This document shows positions 1 to 6,023 of a DNA stretch of 6,481 nucleotides, piece by piece. A program made the position numbers and the translations under genes. The notes beneath the pieces are model-generated. The model made no database searches, was not told where the DNA came from, and saw only the letters and a program-made list of their open reading frames with translations. Where the stretch lies: positions 1 to 6,481 of the forward strand of contig QFBQ01000060.1 of the NCBI GenBank assembly GCA_003265885.1, read 5' to 3'. Source of the DNA: Candidatus Marinamargulisbacteria bacterium SCGC AG-343-D04. GTDB taxonomy: Bacteria > Margulisbacteria > Marinamargulisbacteria > GCA-2716485 > GCA-002719695. How positions within the stretch are numbered: position 1 is the stretch's first letter; the number at the start of each line of letters is the position of its first letter.

Positions 1-40
1 AGCTTTTAAAACACCAAAATAGCACTTACAAAAAAAGAAG

Positions 41-478
41 TTAGAATTGAAAATTAAATTTACACGTTCTAGAAAGAGAGCCTAAACGATACATAAACAC
101 ACCCGTCGGCATCAGATGAACAAGCGATACCAAACAAAACATAGCAAGTCCCAGACCTTGCCCTGAATCACCTCCCGTATCTTCACTTGAATTACCAGCC
201 TTCACCACTCCCCCCAAAGACGCATCTACTCCCTTTGCCAAAGCCAACAAAAACAACTCATTAGCCATCACTTTTTGACAAGAAACATTAAATTCAACAT
301 TTAAATATTGCTTCCATTCCGAACTATCGTTAGTCTTAGCTTTTAAAACCTCATCAACCTTCTCGTGAAAATGAGCTACATTAGACCCGCATACAGAAAG
401 TGAGGAAGAATCTCTTTTCTGACCTCCATACCGACCTATTAAAACAACATTACAAAAACGAAAAGGTGGAAACTCCAC
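41..478 (-). CDS. Hypothetical 145-aa protein downstream of gatB, possibly membrane-associated
   Basis: I do not recognise this protein. The reading frame starts with GTG at 478-476, five nucleotides after the gatB stop, with a weak AGG about 5 nt upstream, and ends at TAA 43-41. Its codons resemble those of gatCAB (G/T-rich coding strand, many T-ending codons), which favours real coding. The predicted protein has a soluble middle part (about residues 30-75, with a charged, possibly helical stretch around HFHEKVDEVLKAK), then a Gly/Ser/Asp-rich linker (about 93-108), then one hydrophobic stretch at about 108-128 that could be a single membrane helix, followed by a basic tail. It has five cysteines but no spaced metal-binding motif. 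Close spacing suggests co-transcription with gatB, but a small hairpin with a U-rich tail covers its start codon and could instead end the operon. No known fourth GatCAB subunit looks like this. It may be a spurious ORF. Confidence 0.45.
   Translation of the reverse strand: MEFPPFRFCNVVLIGRYGGQKRDSSSLSVCGSNVAHFHEKVDEVLKAKTNDSSEWKQYLNVEFNVSCQKVMANELFLLALAKGVDASLGGVVKAGNSSEDTGGDSGQGLGLAMFCLVSLVHLMPTGVFMYRLGSLSRTCKFNFQF
454..478 (-). terminator. Weak hairpin plus U-rich tract after gatB
   Basis: On the minus strand GTGGA and TCCAC (478-474 and 470-466) can pair around a 3-nt GTT loop. They are followed at once by a broken T-run (CTTTTCGTTTTT, 465-454). The position, 5-6 nt after the gatB stop, fits a Rho-independent terminator of gatCAB. 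The stem is only five base pairs, so termination would be weak. The same hairpin contains the GTG start of the next ORF and could instead limit its translation. Confidence 0.3.
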
Positions 479-483
479 AAGAC

Positions 484-1956
484 CTATAAAGTATCTACTG
501 TATCCAAAATCATCTGCCTTACCGCATCCGGTTTAGCACGCCCTTTGGTTTCCTTCATAACCTGCCCCATCAAAAAGTTAGCCGAATTCGTTTTTCCTGC
601 CTTTATCTTTGCAACAACATCCTCATTTTGCTTCAATATACTCAACACGATATTCTCCAACTCCGAACTATCCGAAATCTGACCTCCACCAAGACCCTCT
701 ATAAGCATCTCCAATGACGAATCGGAACTAAAACTAGCCTCAAAAACAGACTTAGCCATCTTCCCAGATATCTTCCCCTCCTCAATAGCATCACAAATCT
801 CTGCACACCTCTGAAAAGAAAGCGTCGTTGATGAAAAATCTTGCTTCTTATCCTTCAATAAGGCATTTAAATCGCCCACTATCCACTTAATTAATCGCTT
901 AGGATCAGACTTTTTCACACAGCCTACAGCAGAACGAAAATAAGCATCCAAAGCCACATCCCCCATCAACACCTTACACTCATGATCTGAAAACCCATAC
1001 TCATCCTTATATCGCTTCATTTTTATCTTAGGTAACTCTGGCAACTCTTCTTTACACCGTTGCAACTGCTCATCAGAAACAATTAACGGCGGCAAATCGG
1101 GCTCAGGAAAATATCGATAATCATGCGCCTCTTCTTTCCCCCGCAACGATGTCGTCGTCTGAGTTGCTTCGTCATAGTTTCTCGTCTCTTGAACAACCTT
1201 TTCTCCCGCTAATATCAAGGCTTTTTGACGCTTAACCTCAACCTGTATAGCCCGCTCTAAACTACGAAAAGAATTCACATTTTTAATTTCTGCCCGAGTC
1301 CCAAATTCACTGTCTCCCATAGGCCGAATCGACACGTTCGCATCAGCTCTCAAAGACCCTTCTTCCATATTTCCATCACACACACCCAAATGCTGAACAA
1401 TCTGCTTTAAAGATTCTACATACAGACGAGCTTCCTTAGCAGATCGTATATCAGGCTCAGACACAATCTCTATTAACGGCGTCCCCGCACGATTCAAATC
1501 TACCAAACTATGGGTAGCCCCCTCAATAGAATCCGCCCCCTGATGCAATAATTTACCCGCATCTTCTTCCATATGAATACGCGTTATACCAATACGCTTT
1601 TGAACACCTTCAACATCTATATCCAAATACCCATCTTCACAAATAGGCTTATCAAACTGACTTATCTGATACCCTTTTGGCAAGTCTGGATAAAAATAAT
1701 TCTTTCGAGAAAATACCGAATACTGACGTATATCACAATTCAAGGCTAATCCGGCTAAAATAGCCAAACGAACAGCCTCCTTGTTTAACACAGGCAAGGC
1801 CCCAGGCAAGGCCAAATTTACAGGAGACACCAATGTGTTCGGTTGATCTCCAAACGCATTAGCTGAAGGACAAAATAATTTTGATTGCGTCTTTAACTGA
1901 CAATGAACCTCTATCCCTATAACAACTTCAAATTCAGTATTAGCAGATATCGTCAT
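484..1956 (-). CDS. gatB: Asp-tRNA(Asn)/Glu-tRNA(Gln) amidotransferase subunit B
   Basis: GatB is the tRNA-binding and kinase subunit of cytosolic GatCAB. It phosphorylates the side chain of misacylated Glu-tRNA(Gln) or Asp-tRNA(Asn), and ammonia from GatA then converts it to the amide. At 490 aa it has full family length. The cradle domain shows GIEVHCQL (14-21), NYFYPDLPKGYQISQ (86-100), HMEEDAGK (128-135), DLNRAGTPLIEIVSEPD (153-169), MEEGSLRADANVSIRP (197-212), GTRAEIKNVNSF (219-230) and AHDYRYFPEPDLPPL (277-291). The helical and YqeY-like tail (about 310-490) ends with MGQVMKETKGRA, as expected. The ATG at 1956 overlaps the gatA stop as ATGA and has a good Shine-Dalgarno, AGAGGG at 1971-1966, nine bases upstream. 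It is the last certain gene of the gatCAB operon. No frameshift or missing motif was seen. Confidence 0.98.
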   Translation of the reverse strand: MTISANTEFEVVIGIEVHCQLKTQSKLFCPSANAFGDQPNTLVSPVNLALPGALPVLNKEAVRLAILAGLALNCDIRQYSVFSRKNYFYPDLPKGYQISQFDKPICEDGYLDIDVEGVQKRIGITRIHMEEDAGKLLHQGADSIEGATHSLVDLNRAGTPLIEIVSEPDIRSAKEARLYVESLKQIVQHLGVCDGNMEEGSLRADANVSIRPMGDSEFGTRAEIKNVNSFRSLERAIQVEVKRQKALILAGEKVVQETRNYDEATQTTTSLRGKEEAHDYRYFPEPDLPPLIVSDEQLQRCKEELPELPKIKMKRYKDEYGFSDHECKVLMGDVALDAYFRSAVGCVKKSDPKRLIKWIVGDLNALLKDKKQDFSSTTLSFQRCAEICDAIEEGKISGKMAKSVFEASFSSDSSLEMLIEGLGGGQISDSSELENIVLSILKQNEDVVAKIKAGKTNSANFLMGQVMKETKGRAKPDAVRQMILDTVDTL

Positions 1957-3410
1957 CTTGAAAAGCCCTCTGCATCCCGCTTATGAAAATCTGTTTGCTG
2001 CTGAAAAGCATAACCCATTTTAATCAACATCGCTTCATCACAAGGTTTTCCCACCAACTGAAGACCCACTGGCATTCCATCACTAAACCCACAAGGCAAG
2101 GATACCGCAGGCAACCCTGCCATATTTGCCGGAATAGTCGCCGAATCATTTAAATACATTTGCATAGGATCTTCCTTCGCTCCAAATGGAAAAGCAACGG
2201 AAGGAGTAGTCGGCGATAAAACCACATCATAATCTGAAAAAATCCGATCAAATTCACGTCTCATTACAGTTCTAGCCTTCTGAGCTTTCACGTAAAAAGC
2301 ATCATAATAGCCTGAACTCAGAGCAAACGTTCCTACCATAATTCGACGCTTCACCTCTTCCCCAAACGCTTCTCCTCTACTCGCCACTATCATCTCTTTC
2401 AAAGTCTCCCCATCCGAGGAACGATGAGTATATCTCACCCCATCAAACCGAGCCAAATTGGCAGACGCCTCTGCTGGAGCAATAATATAATAAGAGGCCA
2501 ACGCGGCATTAAATGACGTCATCGACACAATATCATAACTAGCACCTTGCTCAACAAATAAGTCTAAAGAATCCTGAACACGTTGACGAACACCTTCATC
2601 TATAGCCTCTCCAAATAATTCCTCTGGAACTGCAATCTTCAATCCTTTAACATCTCCCATACATGCCGTCGAAAAATCAGGCACATCCATTTGAAGCGAT
2701 GTTGAATCATGTGCATCATGCCCACAAATAATAGACAACACATGGGCTGTATCTTCTATAGTACGTGAAAAAGGACCAATCTGATCTAATGACGACGCAA
2801 AGGCCACCAAGCCATAGCGACTTACCCGACCATATGTTGGCTTAAACCCTACAACCCCACAAAACGCTGCAGGTTGTCGTATAGACCCCCCTGTATCAGA
2901 CCCCAAAGACAGCAACACCTGGTTAGATGCCACCGTCGCAGCAGAACCGCCACTAGATCCTCCGGGAACACAGTCTAAATTCCACGGATTTTTAGTCGTA
3001 AAAAACGCTGAATTCTCTGTAGAAGACCCCATAGCAAATTCATCCATATTCAGTTTTCCAACAGGAATCAAATCTGCATCTATCACTTTTTGAACAGCCG
3101 TAGCTGTGTAAGGAGATACAAAATTTTCCAACATTTTCGACGAACACGTCGTTTTAGACCCTTTCAAATTAAGATTATCTTTAATTCCAATTGGAACGCC
3201 CGCCAAAGGAGAACGACATTCTCCAGATTTTATACGCGCATCTACTCGTGTCGCTTGCTCGAGAGCCTCTTCTTTCAACAACGATACATAAGCAGACACA
3301 TCCTGATCTGTTTGATTAATGGCATCAAATGCAGCCTGGGTCAGTTTTTGTGACGTCGTCTCCCCTTCTTTAATAGCACGTGCTGCCTCTAACGCAGATG
3401 CATAACTCAT
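1953..3410 (-). CDS. gatA: Asp-tRNA(Asn)/Glu-tRNA(Gln) amidotransferase subunit A
   Basis: GatA is the amidase-signature subunit that hydrolyses glutamine (or asparagine) and channels ammonia to GatB. At 485 aa it has full length. The Ser-cisSer-Lys catalytic set is visible: Lys77 in GVPIGIKDN, Ser152 in PGGSSGGSAA, and nucleophile Ser176 in GSDTGGSIRQPAAFCG. All three sit at a constant offset of -2 from the Staphylococcus aureus residues as I recall them (K79, S154, S178). Other family blocks are KTTCSSKMLENF (86-97), GKLNMDEFAMGSSTENSAF (118-136), GFKPTYGRVSRYGLVAFASSLDQIGP (188-213), and the C-terminal NMAGLPAVSLPCGF...GLPVGLQL-like segment (429-452). The ATG at 3410 overlaps the gatC stop as ATGA, and its own stop overlaps gatB in the same way, so the three subunits are translationally linked. 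No Shine-Dalgarno is evident before the ATG. The gene looks intact. Confidence 0.98.
   Translation of the reverse strand: MSYASALEAARAIKEGETTSQKLTQAAFDAINQTDQDVSAYVSLLKEEALEQATRVDARIKSGECRSPLAGVPIGIKDNLNLKGSKTTCSSKMLENFVSPYTATAVQKVIDADLIPVGKLNMDEFAMGSSTENSAFFTTKNPWNLDCVPGGSSGGSAATVASNQVLLSLGSDTGGSIRQPAAFCGVVGFKPTYGRVSRYGLVAFASSLDQIGPFSRTIEDTAHVLSIICGHDAHDSTSLQMDVPDFSTACMGDVKGLKIAVPEELFGEAIDEGVRQRVQDSLDLFVEQGASYDIVSMTSFNAALASYYIIAPAEASANLARFDGVRYTHRSSDGETLKEMIVASRGEAFGEEVKRRIMVGTFALSSGYYDAFYVKAQKARTVMRREFDRIFSDYDVVLSPTTPSVAFPFGAKEDPMQMYLNDSATIPANMAGLPAVSLPCGFSDGMPVGLQLVGKPCDEAMLIKMGYAFQQQTDFHKRDAEGFSR
1966..1971 (-). promoter_or_regulatory. gatB ribosome binding site
   Basis: AGAGGG on the minus strand lies inside the 3' end of gatA, nine bases before the gatB ATG (1956-1954). 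It supports this start and gives gatB its own initiation signal in addition to any coupling through the ATGA overlap. No comparable signal precedes the gatA ATG, which probably depends on translational coupling from gatC. Confidence 0.7.
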
Positions 3411-3694
3411 CGTTTTAAAATTCTAGGCACACGAAAGGCCTGCTCTTCCCACAACGGGGCATTTTTTTCTAAATGTAAATCATCTGGCTTAACAGGAATA
3501 TCTTCTCTCAAAAACTGTCCTTGCTCTACCACCGTTTCCGTTGGCTTCACATCAGCCAAATCAAGCGCATCAATGGTATCAACCTGATCCAAAATGCTCT
3601 GCATCTGCGACAAATACATCTCTTTTTTCTCTTCTTTCACAGTCAAATGTGCCAAAGAAACTGTCTTTTCCAAATCTTCCATCGATAAATCCAT
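3407..3694 (-). CDS. gatC: Asp-tRNA(Asn)/Glu-tRNA(Gln) amidotransferase subunit C
   Basis: GatC is the small subunit that wraps around the GatA-GatB interface and stabilises GatA. From the ATG at 3694 the protein is 95 aa, the usual family length. It shows the N-terminal helix (SMEDLEKTVSLAHLTVKEEK), the SILDQVDTIDALDLADVKPTE segment (about 33-53), LREDIP (62-67) and the C-terminal FRVPRIL signature (87-93). The same frame stays open to 3823, but those 43 extra residues are a low-complexity hydrophobic translation of the T-rich spacer. They have no family counterpart, and the likely promoter lies within them, so I start at 3694. GGAG sits only two bases before this ATG. A second ATG at 3682-3680 (91 aa) is therefore possible, although it would be about 14 bases away. 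This is the first gene of the operon. Confidence 0.95.
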   Translation of the reverse strand: MDLSMEDLEKTVSLAHLTVKEEKKEMYLSQMQSILDQVDTIDALDLADVKPTETVVEQGQFLREDIPVKPDDLHLEKNAPLWEEQAFRVPRILKR

Positions 3695-3731
3695 AACTCC
3701 AGTATACCCAACACTGAAAAAGAGCTCAACA

Positions 3732-3760
3732 ACTATAACTAAAACAACAATCCATAACAA
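3732..3760 (-). promoter_or_regulatory. Candidate sigma-70-type promoter of gatCAB
   Basis: On the minus strand TTGTTA (3760-3755; 4 of 6 to TTGACA) is followed after exactly 17 bases by TATAGT (3737-3732; 5 of 6 to TATAAT). Transcription would begin near 3725, leaving a leader of about 30 nt before the gatC ATG at 3694. This spacing and location are the best promoter match in the spacer. The surrounding sequence is so A+T-rich that chance matches are common. Confidence 0.5.
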
Positions 3761-3816
3761 AAAAAATAAATAAAGATTAAAAAAAATGAAATTAAAATAC
3801 AAAAAACAACGATAAC

Positions 3817-3822
3817 TATACA
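3817..3822 (+). promoter_or_regulatory. Weak candidate -10 box for the 3881 gene
   Basis: TATACA on the + strand is 59 bases before the ATG at 3881, and TAGAAT at 3827-3832 is an alternative. Neither has a recognisable -35 element at 16-18 bases; the upstream sequence is only A-rich. A weak ribosome-binding match, AGAAG at 3869-3873, lies seven bases before the ATG and supports that start. Confidence 0.2.
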
Positions 3823-3880
3823 TAAATAGAATAAAAAAATAAAATTAAAAATAAAATAAAATAAAAAAAGAAGCAATAAC

Positions 3881-5281
3881 ATGCAAACAAAAAATCTCTT
3901 CCCAGCAGCTCCACCAACTCCAACAAGGCCACCTCAAGGAAGATGGGCCGCCACCACCTCTCTTGCTACCAAATTAACTCAATCTTACGGTCCAACATAT
4001 ACCCCCTCCCCTTTAACTGTCAGAAATTTTCAACCTATCGCTAATCCAGCTATCAAGAGAAGCATTGAAACTCCATCACCCCCAGGACAATCTCGCCCTC
4101 ATAAAAAAACACCTAAATCTGACCCCACAACTACAAAACGAAAGAAAAAAGCATTTATCCAAGCCCCCTCTCCCGAACTCAAAGCACATCACCCAGCATC
4201 TATTCCGTCCCCCAGAATTAACTTAGATTCATTAAAACCATACCAAGGTATTTTGATCACGATTCAAGAAAACACAGGGTTGAGACCCTTTACAATCACA
4301 GGCAGTGCGGCAAGACAGCTTGCTTTAGGCCTCCCAATTAATGAGCTCAATGACATCGATGCTACAATGGAAAGTGGTAAAAGCAAGGAAGAGTTTATAG
4401 CCGAACACCCAAAATTCACTAACATAGGCCCCCTCGATGGAATAGCAGGAGCCACAATAAAGCTTCAGAATCGAGGGTTTACAAGCATAGAAATTGAGGG
4501 TCCTGAAGGTTATCCCAGTCTTGATATAACTATTAAACATACAGGATATGAATCCTCCGTAAACTACTACAGTAATTTTGACGACCTAACCGTAACTGTT
4601 ACAGATATCGCAACACAAGAACATTCATTAACTAGCAAATCTGGGAAAGCTCCTGACGAAATAAGAAGCGAAATCCGTAGAAATAAATACCATCCTAACA
4701 CAAAAAACCCTGACGCCTTACTTCATTATGTAAGAATGCATATAGAAAAAGGGGCAACAGTACCTTCAGAAAATTTAAAAGCCTTGAGAGCTATGGTCTG
4801 GAATTTTTTAACAGACAGCCCTGCATGCCAAACAAAAATTGATGCTTACATCTACAAACACCCCTCTAAAACCCCTGACTTTGCACCAAAGTTCGCCGGT
4901 ACAATCTATGATTTTTTAGGAACAGCAGCACTATTTATGGATATAATAGCTCACGACAATCCAGACGAAGAACAAGCATTAAAAATCTATACCCATTTAA
5001 CTACTTTCATGATTGTCTCCCCCCCCACAGACCTAACACCATATCCCCACTATAAACCATTCATAAATTCAATCCCCATTTCCGGCCTTATAAAACTTTT
5101 TGAAAAAATGCCTAAATCACTTTCAAAAAAAGATTTAGCACAAGAAATCATATTTCCCCGCCTTCCAAGGAAGCCTCGAAAACTGTTACTTCAATTATGC
5201 TCACTATTAGGCATAAATCCTTCACCAGAGACAAGCAATCAAGAATTAAAAACATTAATTATTCAAAACTGTAGTATATAA
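3881..5281 (+). CDS. Putative class II-type nucleotidyltransferase with disordered Pro-rich N-terminus
   Basis: The 466-aa product has two parts. Residues 1 to about 115 are Pro/Thr/Ser/Lys-rich and probably disordered, with basic clusters PHKKTPK (73-79) and KRKKK (86-90) that resemble a bipartite nuclear localisation signal. Residues about 116-310 resemble the head and neck of class II poly(A)-polymerase/CCA-adding enzymes. GSAARQLALG (141-150) parallels GGxVRDxLLG. NDIDAT (157-162) supplies the Asp-x-Asp metal site (D158, D160). SLDITI (214-219) could give the third carboxylate, D215. NFDDLTVTVTDIA (232-244) parallels the RRDFTINALAY block, and NPDALLHYVRMHIEKG (276-291) parallels the DPLRlLRaiRFAarLG motif. 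In that last block Asp and His replace residues usual in true tRNA enzymes. The rest, to 466, is helical-looking and unassigned. It seems too divergent to be the housekeeping CCA enzyme. The substrate (RNA, nucleotide or protein) is unknown. The neighbours are hypothetical genes. Confidence 0.55.
   Translation: MQTKNLFPAAPPTPTRPPQGRWAATTSLATKLTQSYGPTYTPSPLTVRNFQPIANPAIKRSIETPSPPGQSRPHKKTPKSDPTTTKRKKKAFIQAPSPELKAHHPASIPSPRINLDSLKPYQGILITIQENTGLRPFTITGSAARQLALGLPINELNDIDATMESGKSKEEFIAEHPKFTNIGPLDGIAGATIKLQNRGFTSIEIEGPEGYPSLDITIKHTGYESSVNYYSNFDDLTVTVTDIATQEHSLTSKSGKAPDEIRSEIRRNKYHPNTKNPDALLHYVRMHIEKGATVPSENLKALRAMVWNFLTDSPACQTKIDAYIYKHPSKTPDFAPKFAGTIYDFLGTAALFMDIIAHDNPDEEQALKIYTHLTTFMIVSPPTDLTPYPHYKPFINSIPISGLIKLFEKMPKSLSKKDLAQEIIFPRLPRKPRKLLLQLCSLLGINPSPETSNQELKTLIIQNCSI
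5019..5026 (+). repeat. Poly-C tract (C8) inside the 466-aa gene
   Basis: Eight consecutive C residues encode part of Ser380 and all of Pro381-Pro382. The tract is downstream of the putative catalytic region. Slippage here would change the C-terminal 85 residues. Eight C is short for a classic phase-variation tract. Confidence 0.6.
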
Positions 5282-5345
5282 CCAAGTCACAACCACACTC
5301 TAGTTAACAATGCAAAACTATTAAAAAACATGTAAAATATTCTAT
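5282..5345 (+). promoter_or_regulatory. 64-bp spacer with possible -10 box directly before the 5346 gene
   Basis: No Shine-Dalgarno precedes the ATG at 5346. TGTAAAAT (5331-5338) reads as an extended -10 element (TGn plus TAAAAT at 5333-5338), which would place the transcription start at about 5345-5346, on the start codon, giving a leaderless message. No good -35 is present at standard spacing. No terminator hairpin follows the upstream gene (stop 5279-5281), so read-through is also possible. Confidence 0.3.
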
Positions 5346-6023
5346 ATGAGTTCAAGAATTTCTCATGTAGCAAATCCTGCTACAACAGCATCTCACCACC
5401 CCATTCCAAAAAAACCGCCTCACAAAAAAACTCCCACCTCACCTCCTTCGCTTGAACATATCCAAAGCGTTGCAACAGCATCCCTTCTTTCAACCGAATC
5501 CATAAGAGAAATGTTACGCCCATACTTAGATTCAAATGAAAATTATGGAATTGCTCTTGGAGAAGTCTTAGAACACGGCATCCCTAAAATGGAACCCGAA
5601 AGGCTATCTGCCATCATCTCAGAACTCATCACAAATTGCGAGACACTCTTTTATACAACTCTCCATATTTCTTTATGGTCTAATAGTTTTTTTGAAGCAC
5701 TAGAGTGCCTTATCCCAAGTATAGAAACGCATGGATGCATCCCGTCCCTAAGAAAACTAGGAGCGCTAAATAATTCAAAAAAACATGGACTTTCTTCATT
5801 TTTATATAGATCTAATACGGATCACCCTTGCTCTACAATATTTTTACATTGTAATGAACCCACATGGTCTACCACTGTAAAACTCTTTACCGACAAACTA
5901 CTCTTTGTAACTCGCACTCTTAAAACACATCCAGGAAAAAAGCCTCCTTTACACTCTGTCCCATACAAAATGATGTTGAGCTATCAAAGATCTGAAGTTA
6001 TTACTGAGACGGTCTCTGTTTAG
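5346..6023 (+). CDS. Hypothetical 225-aa protein, paralogue of the converging minus-strand ORF
   Basis: I do not recognise the family. Residues 1 to about 37 are Pro/His/Lys/Thr-rich and probably disordered, and include PHKKTP (25-30), also found in the N-terminus of the 466-aa protein. From about residue 45 it looks like a globular, mostly helical domain (LLSTESIREML, then ENYGIALGEVLEHGIP, then LHISLWSNSFFEALECLIPSI). There is no signal peptide, membrane segment or obvious catalytic motif. Residues 65-110 align without gaps with the minus-strand ORF (11 of 46 identical, many conservative). LSTESI (49-53 region) matches LSLESI there. The last 25 codons lie antisense to the 3' end of that ORF, and base composition changes at about residue 207, so the native C-terminus may have been altered by rearrangement. 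The start is uncertain because no ribosome-binding site is seen. Confidence 0.6.
   Translation: MSSRISHVANPATTASHHPIPKKPPHKKTPTSPPSLEHIQSVATASLLSTESIREMLRPYLDSNENYGIALGEVLEHGIPKMEPERLSAIISELITNCETLFYTTLHISLWSNSFFEALECLIPSIETHGCIPSLRKLGALNNSKKHGLSSFLYRSNTDHPCSTIFLHCNEPTWSTTVKLFTDKLLFVTRTLKTHPGKKPPLHSVPYKMMLSYQRSEVITETVSV
5949..6023. other. 75-nt tail-to-tail antisense overlap and skew switch point
   Basis: Both convergent reading frames end inside each other here. The left part of the overlap (to about 5965) keeps the C-rich, G-poor character of the region to its left. From about 5970 onward the + strand becomes G/T-rich. No bidirectional terminator was found. An imperfectly useful palindrome, GAGAC-G-GTCTC (6006-6016), has only a one-base loop. 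Confidence 0.55.

Larger units (their letters stand above)
3695..3880. other. A+T-rich divergent spacer between gatC and the accessory genes
   Basis: This 186-bp spacer lies between two divergently read genes. From about 3738 to 3870 it is almost entirely A and T, with A on the + strand. Near-tandem AAAAT/AAAAAT units lie at about 3837-3867. It contains the gatC promoter candidate on the minus strand and must also hold the start signal of the + strand gene at 3881. Poly-A runs of this kind could act as UP elements or curved DNA. No hairpin, riboswitch or operator palindrome was recognised. Confidence 0.6.

Noticed and set aside
1..40. Terminator after the 145-aa ORF
   Set aside because: A T-run follows the stop on the minus strand, but no convincing stem precedes it.
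117..279. + strand frame with a Pro/Ser/Thr-rich reading, like the accessory proteins
   Set aside because: It is about 50 codons between stops with no usable start. The minus-strand frame through the region is longer and has gatCAB-like codons.
3090..3353. 87-codon + strand frame inside gatA
   Set aside because: It lies wholly antisense to conserved GatA coding sequence, has no family resemblance and shows no start signal.
1..3700. Chlamydial origin, suggested by gatCAB gene order and effector-like neighbours
   Set aside because: GatB has the long GADSIEGATHSLVDLNRAG segment and other features unlike the chlamydial form as I remember it. The phylum is left open.
3695..3823. N-terminal extension of gatC with a long hydrophobic stretch
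   Set aside because: The frame is open only because the spacer is T-rich on that strand. GatC is normally about 95 aa without a membrane helix, and the likely promoter lies inside this stretch.
4264..4540. Two minus-strand frames inside the 466-aa gene
   Set aside because: They are antisense to the nucleotidyltransferase-like motifs, which read sensibly on the + strand. They look like shadow frames.
6006..6016. GAGAC-G-GTCTC palindrome as bidirectional terminator
   Set aside because: The one-base loop prevents a full stem and there is no adjacent T-run on either strand.
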